A stretch of DNA of 64,000 bases, taken from assembly GCA_002205965.3 (NCBI GenBank), contig NADL03000513.1, forward strand, positions 1,302,001 through 1,366,000, given 5' to 3'. Position numbers and translations under genes: made by a program. The DNA comes from Kappaphycus alvarezii. Taxonomy: Eukaryota; Rhodophyta; Florideophyceae; Gigartinales; Solieriaceae. Below the pieces are notes generated by a model that was not told where the DNA came from, ran no database searches, and saw only the letters and a program-made list of their open reading frames with translations. Positions within the stretch are counted from its first letter, which is position 1; each line of letters opens with the position of its first letter. Below are positions 1 to 10,375 of the stretch, piece after piece.

Positions 1-1070
1 ACCCAAAGACCGTTCTGAGGCATCTGTCTCCACAACAAATGGTCTCTTGAAATCTGGATACATGAGCACTGGGGGACACATAGCTTATCTTTAAGCTCTT
101 CAAATGCGGTTTGCATTTCCTTGTTCCATAAAAATTTTCCGTTCTTTGTTGTGCTGGCATGTAACGGTGCTGCAGTCTTGGCGAAATCTTTGATAAATCT
201 CCTGTAATATGAGGCCAGTCCTAAGAAGCTTCGAACCTCCGTCTTTGAAGCGGGCCTTGGTGCCAACTTGATTTTTTTCGTTTTCTCTGGATCCACTTTA
301 ATTCCCTCTTGATCGACGATATGACCGAGTAATTGGATAGACGTTTTCGCAAAGAAGCATTTGCTTAACTTAATTTTCAGGCTGTACGCAGCTATTTTCT
401 CCACCACAGTCTTGACATGCGATATGTGCTGATCCAAGGTTTTTGAGAATATCACTACATCATCGATATAAACTCTTGCAAATGGAAGTCCTTTCAAAAC
501 CTCGTTCATCATTCTTTGGAATGTAGCTGGGGCATTCATGAGACCAAAAGGCATCACTTCGAACCTGAATGTACCGGCTTTGCTGGTAAAAGTTGTTTTT
601 TCCTTGCATTTTTCATCCAATGGAATCTGCCAATAACCAGTGTAAAGATCAATTGAGGTGAAGTATCTCCCGTCCTTCAAGTCCTCGAGGATTTCCTCCA
701 TATTCGGAATCGGAAATCGATCGGGTATCATTCTCTGGTTCAGTTGTCGGTAATCGACGCAAAAACGCAGCTTTCCATCCTTCTTTGGTGCGACCACAAC
801 TGGAAATGACCATGGGGATGAAACTGGCCGAATGATATCATTTTCCAGCATACTTGTAACATTCTCTGAGATAAATTGGTCATATTTTGGCGGTTGACGT
901 CTAGGCCTGTGGTAAATTGGTTGAGTATCGGTAAGTTCAAATGAGTGAGTGACCGGTACACTTGCTTGTCTTAAATCTGATACACTCCATGCAATTACTT
1001 CGGAAGATGTTAACATGTCGGATATTATCATTGAGGCGGGGCTGGAAGGTGCTGTACTTTTTCTTGAATT
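1..1070 (-). pseudogene. Ty3/gypsy reverse transcriptase, runs off left edge
   Basis: Reading the reverse strand downward from about 1070 gives one long open frame with the reverse transcriptase blocks in order: a VAPKKDGKLRFCVDYRQLN-type block, a YFTSIDLYTGYWQI block, MPFGLMNAPATFQRMMNEVL, then the catalytic YIDD at 459-470 and SFLGLASYYRRFI. All catalytic aspartates are present. At a five-G run (71-75) the frame slips by one base. Beyond it the alternative frame continues with YPDFKRPF and VETDAS, the expected start of the RNase H-like region. The gene lies downstream of gag and protease on the same strand, as in Ty3/gypsy elements. It lacks integrase only because the window ends. Domain identity is certain from the motifs. 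The frameshift suggests a dead copy, although the RT itself is well preserved. Confidence 0.95.
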
Positions 1071-2274
1071 TCTCCAATTTGGCGCTGGTCCTTTTCTTGA
1101 TCCTCACCCTCCAAATTTTGAAGGACCTCTTCCGGCGTGCTCACATCTTCAGATATGGAATTCGATATATTCTTGTTTTCCGTGCAATTGTAATCTTCTT
1201 TCATGCCCGAATTCCGTCCTTTGATTCGATATTATCGCAAAAAGAAACACATTCAGGTGTCAAACCTACCCTAGAATTCCAGTCTTCATCTGTTTCAAAC
1301 CCAGAATCATAATCGTCCCATGTCATGTTCATTGTCCCCCGAGCGTACCCTTCTCACTTCCGAAAGTGTTAGTTGGTTCGAATCTTCGCTGTCATAGCTA
1401 GAAGTGAAATCTTCACTGTCCGTCTCTCTTAATCTTCCGGATGTGTGCTTTTGTCGAAATCCAGGGGCATCTTCACGTTCTGCCGTCAACATTAACTGAA
1501 ACGATTTGGTTGCCCAAGTCAATGCAGGTCCCTAGTCTTTCCATGGTAGGACAGCCAATGATTGCATCGAAAGGGAGCTCAGGCATGACAAGAAAGTCTA
1601 ATCAACTTTAGAGTCCCCAAAGAACACGGAAACCTTGTCAACAGTGCCCATGCATTTTGAGACGGTTCCATCCGCCACAGTTATTCTTCGAGTAGTTGGA
1701 ATAATTTCAGACCTAATCTGTCACCAAAGTTTCTGAATAAGGTTTGGAACAGCGCCCGAATCGAAAAGAGCTTGGGTTTGCATTCCCAATACTTTGACTG
1801 GTACTAGTTTAAGACGTCTTGGTGCTGTCGAGGCCGATTGAAGAAACAGTTTCTTACCCTTAGCGGACTTATTAGACCTGATAATTTTTTTGAGTTCTTT
1901 TCTCGCATCCTCTGCGTCGCCCCTCAAAAGTTGACCAAACGTTATCCCAGTTGGGGCCGATGCAAGCTCAGCCACCAAATTGTACTTCTTCACATATTCT
2001 AGTACGTCCTTCGGGATACTCTTAAATTTCTTACTCTTTCTCGTCTTCTTGGCCGAAGTGTTTCCCACCCTGGAACAACTTGATCAAGCCTCTTGGTTCG
2101 AGGAGGTACAGGTGCTGGGATATGCTCCAGCATTCCATAATCTAGCCTAGGTTTTTTCGACAAAACGTTCCCTTCCCCATCCCTTTTTGTCACATTAACT
2201 TGACTGATTTCTTCAGCGATGGATACGTTACCGGCATCCGTCAACTTTGATCCTTTGTTTTGTAAGATTTTCAT
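1071..2274 (-). pseudogene. gypsy gag-pol linker and aspartic protease, frameshifted
   Basis: This lies between gag and RT on the reverse strand. An N-terminal piece (2274-1999) slips frame near 2050 into a second piece (2068-1721). The second piece ends with a retropepsin-like segment in which ALFDSGAVPNLI places the catalytic DSGA at 1751-1762. A TGA at about 1721 and a second slip near 1600 interrupt it. The next frame shows LPFDAIIGCPTMERLG, the usual end of the protease fold. From 1500 to 1071 the sequence is an acidic, low-complexity linker with several breaks. The enzyme would mature the Gag-Pol polyprotein. At least three lesions make it non-functional. Confidence 0.8.
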
Positions 2275-3197
2275 CTCTGGTCCTGACTCGCTCCTTGCGT
2301 CCGATAAATTTGCTTTCTGTTGTCTTTAGACCAGCAGTTACTTTCATGATGCCCATATCGACCGCACTTTCCACAACGAGTGTTTCTATGTGGATTATCA
2401 GGACACCTATTTGCAAAGTGTCCAGGCTTGTGACAGTAGGAACAGACTTCTGCGGCCTTGGGGGCCCCAGACTGGTTCTTCTTAATGGTAAGAGTAAGGC
2501 TTTCCAACTGCGAGGTTATCATGTCAAGTCGATTATCGAATCGGGTTTCCAACCTTTCTTCCAAGTTTTTGACATCGCTCCTGACTGATTCCAATGCTGC
2601 TGCGCTAGTCGCTGGCCTTTGATAATTCTTTTCAGGATGCACGATCGGCATAGATGTACGGGTTTCCCTCGGCATTTCACTTAGTGACTGAAACGTCTCC
2701 GAATTTTTGACAAATTCTACTATGGTACCCTTCAGTTCATTAAAAGTGTGAGGGCCCTTGATGAGGAGGAAATCGGAGAGCCGCTTATCCCCCATCGCCG
2801 CCTTACGCAGCATTCCGTACTTGGCTTGGGCGTTGAACCCAGCCTTTTCATAGAGATCACACAAGTATACCAATGAGCTTAACAAATCGTCGAAGTTGAG
2901 CCGGGCCTCTATGGCGGTACGAATCATCTCATCTGGTTCTACCTCCTTAGCATATTCTTTCACAAGCCACTCACATACCTCACCGAAGTTACGCCCATTC
3001 CCGTTAAGAGACCACCCGTTGATAAACTTGGCCTTATATTTGTGCTTTGCGTCACCATGAAGATAGGCGAAGATACTTTCGGCCTTCTCTTCATCGCTCT
3101 TCTCACGCATCACAACGTTGACATATGTATAGAGAAACTCCTCAACGTCTTCATTCTTGCCCCCTGTGAACGTTATACGAGCAGCGTTGAGATCCAT
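2271..3197 (-). CDS. gypsy Gag protein (capsid/nucleocapsid), intact
   Basis: This is a 308-residue open frame starting at the ATG nearest the primer binding site. Residues 1-170 are an alpha-helical, charged capsid-like region. Residues 200-238 look like a coiled coil. Two canonical CX2CX4HX4C zinc knuckles follow: C252, C255, H260, C265 and C275, C278, H283, C288. In gypsy elements Gag assembles particles and the knuckles bind the genomic RNA. No stop or frameshift is present, unlike the pol region after it. A deleted relative of this gag occurs at 17142-17469, where GSKNEDFEEVL matches GGKNEDVEEFL here. Pol begins right at the gag stop, on the same strand. Confidence 0.92.
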   Translation of the reverse strand: MDLNAARITFTGGKNEDVEEFLYTYVNVVMREKSDEEKAESIFAYLHGDAKHKYKAKFINGWSLNGNGRNFGEVCEWLVKEYAKEVEPDEMIRTAIEARLNFDDLLSSLVYLCDLYEKAGFNAQAKYGMLRKAAMGDKRLSDFLLIKGPHTFNELKGTIVEFVKNSETFQSLSEMPRETRTSMPIVHPEKNYQRPATSAAALESVRSDVKNLEERLETRFDNRLDMITSQLESLTLTIKKNQSGAPKAAEVCSYCHKPGHFANRCPDNPHRNTRCGKCGRYGHHESNCWSKDNRKQIYRTQGASQDQR

Positions 3198-3269
3198 GAT
3201 TACAGAAAAGAAATCCCCTCGAATGGTTCCCTAAGACTGCTCAACTCGAATACCTCGGGTGCAACCCCC

Positions 3270-3284
3270 TCCACAAGAGTACCA
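3270..3284 (-). other. tRNA primer binding site of the gypsy element
   Basis: On the reverse strand, two bases after the LTR end (CCCCTATCA) comes TGGTACTCTTGTGGA. It begins with the TGG that pairs with the CCA end of a tRNA. The position between LTR and gag is as expected. I cannot name the tRNA without the genome's tRNA set. The related copy at 17450 keeps a decayed version. Confidence 0.7.
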
Positions 3285-3286
3285 AA

Positions 3287-3762
3287 TGATAGGGGTAAAT
3301 CGTCGGGAGAAGAGATACTTAGAACCAACTACCCCAAGACGGAGGTGTTGCGAGCGACAAAAGTGCTACCGTGGTATAGTTGAACAAATAAAAAGGAGTG
3401 TATATGGGAGAGAGTTGAGAGGGCTACAAGCAAGTATAAAAGGGGCAGGGTCTACCACTGATGCTCTGCGACCAGCTTAGGAAAAAGTTTTCTAGGGTCT
3501 GAAGTTGACTCTCAACTTCCTACTACTCGGAGCTTGACCTGAAGTTGTCTGCCAACTTGCTTGACCTCTCAAGGAGGAAGCACTTTACTCAGCTTATATA
3601 GACCTTTCGGCTAATCCTAAAGTCTCAATCAAACATACTAAATACCATAAAACGCATTCACGGGAATCGTGTGAACCAGAGAGACCATTAGAAGATATTT
3701 CCTCAAGGTAAATATCTAGGTGCCATACCCATGCCAGCCACCCATCGGCCAGGGGTGGGAAT
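3287..3762 (-). repeat. gypsy 5' LTR (family A), inner part, cut by copia LTR
   Basis: The reverse-strand LTR ends CGATTTACCCCTATCA at 3287, next to the primer binding site. Moving upstream it contains a TATA-like TCTATATAAGCTGAG (near 3600) and two short hairpins (AAGTTG/CAACTT and GAAGTTGA/TCAACTTC). It also has conserved blocks shared with copies at 8828, 9.9-11.4 kb, 17.47 kb, 19.0 kb, 34.3 kb and 44.6-46.2 kb. The complete copy at 44614-46164 is 1551 bp, so this one is cut off at 3763, where a copia-type LTR begins. The last bases before 3763 still resemble the 3' end of the ORF carried by other copies. Confidence 0.85.
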
Positions 3763-4006
3763 TGATGTGGCCATTATATAGACCTTTCAGAGTCACTCGT
3801 AGTATCACCCACAACCTAGAACTGTACTGACATCCACTATGACAGCGTGTCCTAAAATAAAAAATCAACCGATGAATTTGCCACACTCACCCAAATTAAA
3901 AATATCTTGCAAATTCAAAAACTGTAAAAATATCTTCCCAGTTCCAATACTGTATACAATTATGGTCCTCATCTAAATTTTTTCGTGTGCGAATTTGCGC
4001 ACATCA
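3763..4006 (-). repeat. copia-type 3' LTR with polypurine tract
   Basis: This 244-bp segment has inverted ends TGATGTG and CACATCA. On the reverse strand it is preceded by GTGGGGGAGT, a good polypurine tract (4007-4016), at the 3' end of the copia coding region. It contains CTATATAATGG near its lower end. Its sequence does not match the candidate 5' LTR at 8333-8558, so the two ends may have different histories. Confidence 0.7.
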
Positions 4007-4255
4007 ACTCCCCCACAAAGGTAATACCTTTATTACTTCATTCCCAACGTTGTAACCAGGTTTTCAAACTTTGCTCTTGGTAATGCTTTTGTCAAAATAT
4101 ATCCATGGGCATTTCTGAGGTAGGGACGTACTTCTCAATTCGGTTACACCTTTGCTTACATTGTCAATAATCATCTGATATCTGACATCAATATGTTTAG
4201 TCCTGTCATTGACGGCCCCATTCTCTGCAATCTTGATACATCCTTGGTTGTCTTT

Positions 4256-5640
4256 CTAAATTAGTATCTTTATAGACATTTTAGTCGCCTTCAGAATAGG
4301 ATAAAATTTCCCAAGCCAAAGAACTTCTTTAATGGCAAAAGATACAGCAATACATTCTGCTTCAACAGGACTCTGTGCAACGCAGTTCTGCTTCTTGTTA
4401 TGCCAGCTTACAAGCCCATCAGACACCTTAAATAAATATCCACTTATAGAGTTGCGTTCCGGTTTCTCTTGCGCCCAATCGGAGTCACTGTATCCAACTA
4501 TGCTCTCATTTTTTTCAGGTTGTTCCTTATTCTCGTAGTACACAATTCCAAGATTCTTAAAACCCTTCAGGTAACGAAGGACTCATTTCGCTGCCTTCCA
4601 ATTTCATCTTCATGTTTTTGCATGAAAAGAGATAAATAACTCGTAGCGTAGGAAATATTCGGGCAGGTCGTGTTAGAAAGATGTAGAAGACATCCAACCA
4701 ATTGCTGAAACAGAGTTTTCTGCGCATCATTTCGGCTCTCTCCCTCACGAGCATGTCTGGATACGCTTAAATCCGTTCCGGGAGAGATTGGGACTGCTGA
4801 TACAATACAATCTGACTTACTGAAGTATTGAAACATTCGCTCAATAAGTGGTGCATGGTGTATTCTTGTGTACCCTGTGTCAGTTTCAATAGAGATTGCC
4901 AAAAACTTAGAACTCCTTTCTAAGGTGCGGACAGTAAATATTTGACTAACCAACTTGACCGTTTTTGAAATTTCAGAGTCATCATTACCAGTTATTGTGA
5001 TATCCCCAACGTATAGAAGAAGAAGTATAAACGAGTCAAATCTTGTGCGGTAGTATAAACTAACATTTCTCAAGGACGAATGGAAAACTAATTCTAATAA
5101 AATGAATTGAATAGTTTACGCCAAGCTCTTGATGCCTGCTTTAAACCGTACAGTGCCTTGCAGAGTAAATAGACATGATCCTCCTGTCCGACCATAACGA
5201 AATCTTCTCGTTGGGCAACGTAAATTTCGTCAGCAAGTTCTGCATTTAGAAATATATTTTCAACATCGAAGTTAGTGCGTTTCCATCCGTTTTTGATTTA
5301 GATAGCTATTAGTAACCGAAAGGATGAGTATCGCACAACAGGCGAAAGTACTTCAAAGTAATCAGTACCTTTTTTGCGTAAATCCCATAGCAAATATTCG
5401 TACACGATATCTTTCTAGCTGACCTTTAGAATTTGTTTTAACATCGGAAACCCATTTAGTTGGAACAAATTTGCGGTCTTTGGGTAACTTCACTAATATC
5501 CAAGTCTTATGTTCATTCAGAAGAGACATTTACTCCTTCATTGCATTTATCTATTGATTTGCATTATGAAAACTTGTTGCTTCTTTATACGTGAATGGTA
5601 AGCTTTCTGAATATACGTCGAGGAGGGAGTTTGTCACGAG
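4256..5640 (-). pseudogene. Ty1/copia reverse transcriptase and RNase H, broken
   Basis: Reverse-strand reading gives, in order: ALYGLKQASRAWRK near 5140; an RT palm segment SFILLLLYVGDITITGND; SNTTCPNISYATSYLS; and an RNase H domain beginning GYSDSDWA with later VAQSPVEAEC. This is the usual copia RT-RNase H order. The catalytic YVDD box is changed to YVGD (5002-5013), removing a metal-binding aspartate. Frameshifts separate the RNase H piece (4256-4543) from the RT piece (4567-5073), and the N-terminal RT is badly broken. The copy is clearly inactive. Confidence 0.93.
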
Positions 5641-7000
5641 ACAGAACCTTCAAATCCCGATCTAGACGGCGGTACACCAAACTTAGCGCGGTTCTATTTC
5701 TAATTATAGGAACGTGCTCTAGCATCTCCTCAGAAATAATTCCATCTAGCTCTGAGATCTGAGCATGATTTTCTTCATCTGAAGTTATTTCAGCTTCATT
5801 GTGTACAGTATCATCCTCTTGAATAAGATGACTACTTGACCCCCTGTTGGACTCACTTGACGCTTATTGAGAAGTAGGTAGTTCAGCTTCAAATTTAAAA
5901 TCGGTATCTTTCAGTCCAATACGAAATACAGAAACGCTACCAGTCGTACTGAACCCGCACTCGACAGGCATCGAGCCTATAACGTTCTCATTAAATTCAA
6001 CATCTTTAGATATTTTGACCATTCCATTTTTAGGGTCCATTATGCCGTAGGCGTTCTCTCTTTCGTATCCGAACAAAATTCTTTCTTCAGCTCGGGGAGA
6101 AAACTTGCCTTTGCGGTTCGATTTAGTAATATGTAAAAAGGCCCTAGAAGCAAACACCTTCAGTTTTCGAAGGTACGGCGGATATGCATAAATTTTTTCA
6201 TAGGGGGGGGCATGACTTCCGTTTCTGTACGTGTATAAACGGTCCTGAAATAGTTGGCAGTGTTTACTGCCTCAGCCCAGTATCGTTCCATATTTTCCCC
6301 GGATGCATTCATTATCATAGTTCGGTCCATATTAAGGAGAGTGCGATCTAAAGGTTCAGTACGACCATTAGACTCCGGAGAATAGGGTATACTTAGCTTA
6401 TGTATTATTCCCCGATTTTGTAATCACGATTTTAGAAACAGTACAGACGTATTCACCCCCACTGTCTGAAAGCAGCCACTTGAATTCCCGAGGGTTCATC
6501 ACTCTTATTGATTTCACCCTACTGTTGAACAGATTGCCCAATTCGATAATCATCCCTTTCAGTAAATGAGCCGCTTGATTCTTCCTTTCCATAATTCTTA
6601 CCATAGAACATGAGCTGTACTAATCAATTAAAGTGACAAAATACTGGAAGTTTGAGAATGATCTTACTCGAACATTCCAATCACGTCTGAATGAACACGA
6701 TATAGTAGATTTGATGCCTTCTGAAATTCTGGAACAGATTTGCGATGATGCCATACTGATTTAGCGACCTTACATGCCTCACATACACCTTCTAAACGAG
6801 GCCATTTCAAAGTCAATTCCTTTGATAGTGGAATTGATCGCTCGATAGTAGTATCGCTAGCATGGCGAAGTCCTCTATGCTATAGTTCTTGGTACTGAGA
6901 AACTCCTTTGACTACTTGGGCTGCAAAGTCGGCCTTCTTGTCAACAGATATTATCGCTTCATAGAGTCCATTACTGTTCTCCTTAGCAACCAACTTGGCC
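5641..7000 (-). pseudogene. Ty1/copia integrase region, broken
   Basis: Integrase precedes RT, which defines copia rather than gypsy order. A core fragment at 6398-6604 holds LLSDSGGEYV, the block around the second catalytic aspartate. The fragment at 5864-6157 (RAFLHITKSNRKGKFSPRAE, then FGYERENAYG) matches the segment usually found just after the integrase core. Between these pieces the frame is lost repeatedly. Integrase would insert the element cDNA. This copy cannot encode it. Confidence 0.85.
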
Positions 7001-7358
7001 TCATTTGTTGACTTGTCCTATACAGTGCACACGTCTTCGATTGAATTTCCTCATCACTTTCGAAAACAGTTTTAAATCCATTCTTACGGATTTTTGATTC
7101 TGAGAATAGGTTATACAAAATCTCAGTAGCATATGTAACATCATTGGGAACAATTTGCACGCGAATAATTCCTATGTTAGCTGATAAATTAACAGTACCC
7201 ACTCCTTCTGTCCTTATTTTTTCCTTATTACCCACTTTTATGAATCCTGCCTTTCTTTTGAAGGATGTAAAATTATACATATTATTGGTGAGGTGAGAAG
7301 TGGAACCTGAGTCCATCATCCATTTAGATGATTTATCCATATCTTCCAGCATTACCAT
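6951..7358 (-). pseudogene. Ty1/copia protease fragment
   Basis: An open stretch starts near 7358 and contains WMMDSGSTSHLTNN. This is the copia-type aspartic protease active site, with D-S-G, shortly after the nucleocapsid. It would cleave the polyprotein. The frame runs on for about 100 residues before shifting. The catalytic triad is intact, but the flanking gag and integrase regions are broken. Confidence 0.88.
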
Positions 7359-8208
7359 TCAGTGCTATTGAGCTCGTAATATTACAGACAGTAGTATCAA
7401 ATAAAGTAAGCATTGCAATTTCGGCCTCTTCTTTCTTTCCATGTTTTGAGCCTCCATATTGTTTCTTGCTTGAATAATTTTTAGACCATCGTTTCTTATA
7501 CATTGACTCGGCCGGATTATTATAGCATTTATCGGCAATATCACCACGTCTTCCGCAGTTTGATCGTAAAACAGGACCCCTTTCTGGACCTTTCGGCTTT
7601 GTTACTAGGGCTTGATTACGTGGAACTTTGCACATTGCAGATTCGGCCACTACTAATTCTGCTACTGTCTGATCGTAAGTCTTTTGGGCCACTCTAATCA
7701 CTTGAGCTGTGACAGAAAAATCGGATGTAAATCCACGTAAAAGTGTCCTTTACTTCTCAACCGGGGACACACTATGGCCAATTGCTGCCAGTTCATTCAC
7801 TAGGGTCTCAATTCTATTGAAATAATCAATAATTGACTCAGACGAATCTATTGATGCATCTTGTAGTGCTGATAGCTTAGCATCGATAGAGGCTTCCGAC
7901 ACCATTTGGTAGGTCCTACAAATCGTCTCCCAAATTCACTTTGGATCTCGAAATCTTAGAACGGATTCCTTACATGACAGACTAATGGACATAATTATAT
8001 ATGAAAAAGCAGAGTCCCTTTTTTTCCTTCTATTCCAGGACCCTGGTCTAATTCAGTGGACGTTGAATCGGTAGAAAATATCCACAAAGTACTTCCATAG
8101 CCCTTTTCCCCGTAGCAAAATCTCCATTTCGTTGGCCCGTAAGTAGTAGTTTTTAGCATTTAAGAGTTCAATACCAAAAAACGTAATGCCAACTTTGTCT
8201 TCAGACAT
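7333..8208 (-). pseudogene. Ty1/copia gag, degenerate
   Basis: The likely start is the ATG at 8208, followed by a segment with ITFFGIELLNAKNYYLRA and LRGKGLWKYF, like the N-terminal region of copia Gag. It is then interrupted by stops and frameshifts. Later pieces include ESIIDYFNRIETLVNELA and VIRVAQKTYDQTVAELVV. The zinc knuckle survives only as SNCGRRGDIADKC: the first Cys is Ser and the His is Asp, so it could not bind zinc. The gene starts about 110 bp from the primer binding site, as expected. Confidence 0.85.
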
Positions 8209-8318
8209 TTGTCGACCTTAGCTTTCGAGCGAACAAGGAGACTCGTCGGAGTAAATGAGACCTGGAGATAGGTAGATGTTGGATAAACGTATCTTGAGTC
8301 AAATTCGTTAAATTGTTT

Positions 8319-8332
8319 CTGGGCCCATACCC
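8319..8332 (-). other. copia primer binding site, initiator-tRNA half-molecule type
   Basis: The reverse strand reads GGGTATGGGCCCAG directly after the 5' LTR end GCGCAACA. This is one base short of the complement of the initiator tRNA-Met anticodon arm (GGGTTATGGGCCCAG). Several copia elements prime from that half-molecule. Position and match support the call. Confidence 0.65.
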
Positions 8333-8558
8333 TGTTGCGCAGTGAATACGGTAATCGTCTGTATTTTGTTACCCTTTATCACCAAGGTCTTAGTATCGCA
8401 GACCATTATATACAAGATAGATAAGAGTATCTTAACAGAGTGTGATCCTAAGATGATCTCAGCTAGCTCACTAAAATATAAATGCATAGTGCTGTATTCT
8501 GTTACAGCACGTAGAGTACAAATACACGTTGATTTAGTATTAACTTTGTACTGTAACA
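8333..8558 (-). repeat. candidate copia 5' LTR
   Basis: This 226-bp segment lies between the primer binding site and flanking LTR-family-A sequence. On the reverse strand it starts TGTTACAG and ends GCGCAACA, and contains TTGTATATAATGG as a possible TATA region. It is similar in length to the LTR at 3763-4006, but I see no alignment beyond the TATATAATGG block. Confidence 0.55.
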
Positions 8559-8827
8559 CCCAGAGAAACTCCGAAGTCTGCGATCACAACTGAACTCATG
8601 CTTTCAAAGTCCAACAGGTTTTTCTTGTCCACAACAGCAACCGACCGAGCACGGCTCCTCCTCGTACGAACTTCTTCCTCCTCTTCTATTTTCTCTTCGC
8701 TTCCTCACCCCCACCGCAGTATGACACGTATTGCACTCAGATCTTTACAAGTTCTACAGTATTCCGGAATTTATCTACGAATGCAGGCGGCAGGTGGAAA
8801 CTTGACTCGTTTGCATCACTTAGAGAC
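8559..8827 (-). repeat. displaced piece of family-A LTR carrying its acidic ORF
   Basis: On the reverse strand 8725-8560 encodes a Glu/Arg-rich stretch (EEKIEEEEEVRTRRSRAR), then LLDFESMSSVV. This parallels the region after the acidic tract in the ORF of copy B (LESMYQVV). It seems to be the outer half of the LTR whose inner half is at 3287-3762, with the copia element between them. The outer edge (8782-8827) also resembles 33303-33348. Confidence 0.5.
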
Positions 8828-9420
8828 TAATAGGGATAAATCGTCGAGGTAGGAGCCCTCAGAATCAATCACCCTAGGAGGTGTTATAAGCCACAAAAGT
8901 GGCACCATGGTATAGTTAAGCAAACACAAAGAGGTGTGTCAGGGCAATAGTTCAATTGACTACAAACTAGTATAGAAGGGACAGGGTCTATTGCTTATGT
9001 TCTGCCACCGGCGTAAAAAAACGGTTCTTGGGAATAAAGTTTACTATTAACTTCGTAGCTATTTGGTAATGGACTTGAATTTGTCTGCCAACTTACTTGA
9101 CCTCTCCAAAAGGAGGCAATTTATTCAGCTTACCTATATTTTTAGGACAACCCTAAAGTCTCTACGAGGCATACCAAATTCCATAAAATGCACAAGAACA
9201 AATCATATAGACGATAGAGATCAGCGATAACGTACTTCCAAGATAACTATCTACATCTATTCCCTGCAATCGTCATCCTAACGATCAGAAAAAAGAAATT
9301 TCTGCAAATTATACATGCTATCGATATGGAACAAAAATGTTTTCGATTTGCTTCACAGCTTCCCGTGGCCTCCAACTGCATTATCAAGACCATTGAAATT
9401 ATCCTTATTCAGCTCCATGA
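8828..9420 (-). repeat. family-A LTR, second copy
   Basis: Reverse-orientation LTR ending CGATTTATCCCTATTA; the terminal TG has mutated to TA on the + strand. It shares the AACTATACCATGG region, the hairpin region and the ATTTTATGG block with the copy at 3287. Further out (9370-9410) a reverse-strand segment resembles the GSCEPFADIC region of the copy-B ORF. No primer binding site adjoins it. The outer limit, at or beyond 9.4 kb, is not clear. Confidence 0.75.
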
Positions 9421-10375
9421 CTGGTACTCCTGGGCATCCAATCCTACCTGCTTCCGTACAGTTCCAAACTCCCTAAATTTGTGGCACTTGAGCAGTACCT
9501 ATGGCATCGCAGCACCGCTACAGTACAGTGCACAGGACCCTCTAAAAATAATTGAAAATAAAATTTGATACTACAGCTTTCCAGCGCAGCCAACGCAGCG
9601 CCAGCTGGTAATGTTGTTTTGAAATATTGCAAAGCCAAAAGGATATCCTCCTCGTACTACCCGTATGCTTGGTATGATCACGAAGGGGAGTATCGAAGAA
9701 GATGCGGTGTAATCTCTCGGTTGACTTTCACTTCAATTTTTTTGTTTGATCGGGCCGGTAGAAGGTCATTTAGGAGGACGTCCAGAGCCTTCTCTTGATA
9801 AGTTACGCCCTTTGAACGGTCTTCCTCTGGTCATTGTCACTGTTTCAGGCTGGCAATTTTCCCTACTTAAACTCCCATTGTTGTTAGGCGTCTGATAAGG
9901 TTCACATAGCGGGTACGGGTCTAATCTACATTCCACATATGGGGGTGAGCTGTACCGTATAAGTTCCAAATATTGATTGTTCTTGAGAGATATGAAAACA
10001 GGGCGGATAATATTTAGACACATTTGCGATAGGTTCCCGGTAGCTACTTCCCCATACCTTCCAATAGAGTACTAATATATGAACTTCAAATAATTTTGAC
10101 CCGCTTCTAAACCTCCCATTTTGGAACAAGAATAGACTCTTCTTAACTAATCTTCTCTGTGCAACTCCATTTCTATTTTTTCTTTGAGCATTTTGGTCCC
10201 CCTTTTTCAGAATAGGAATCTTTCGACTCGTGATCCGATTCGTCCTCCAAACTCAGTTCCGATATTTTATCAAGCATATTTTAGTTATTGTCCTAATCGC
10301 GTGCAAATTCAAAGCTGTGACATTGCTTCACATTTTTTATTTCGTCCAGGGCCGTGAAACTTTCCGAATACTTGC

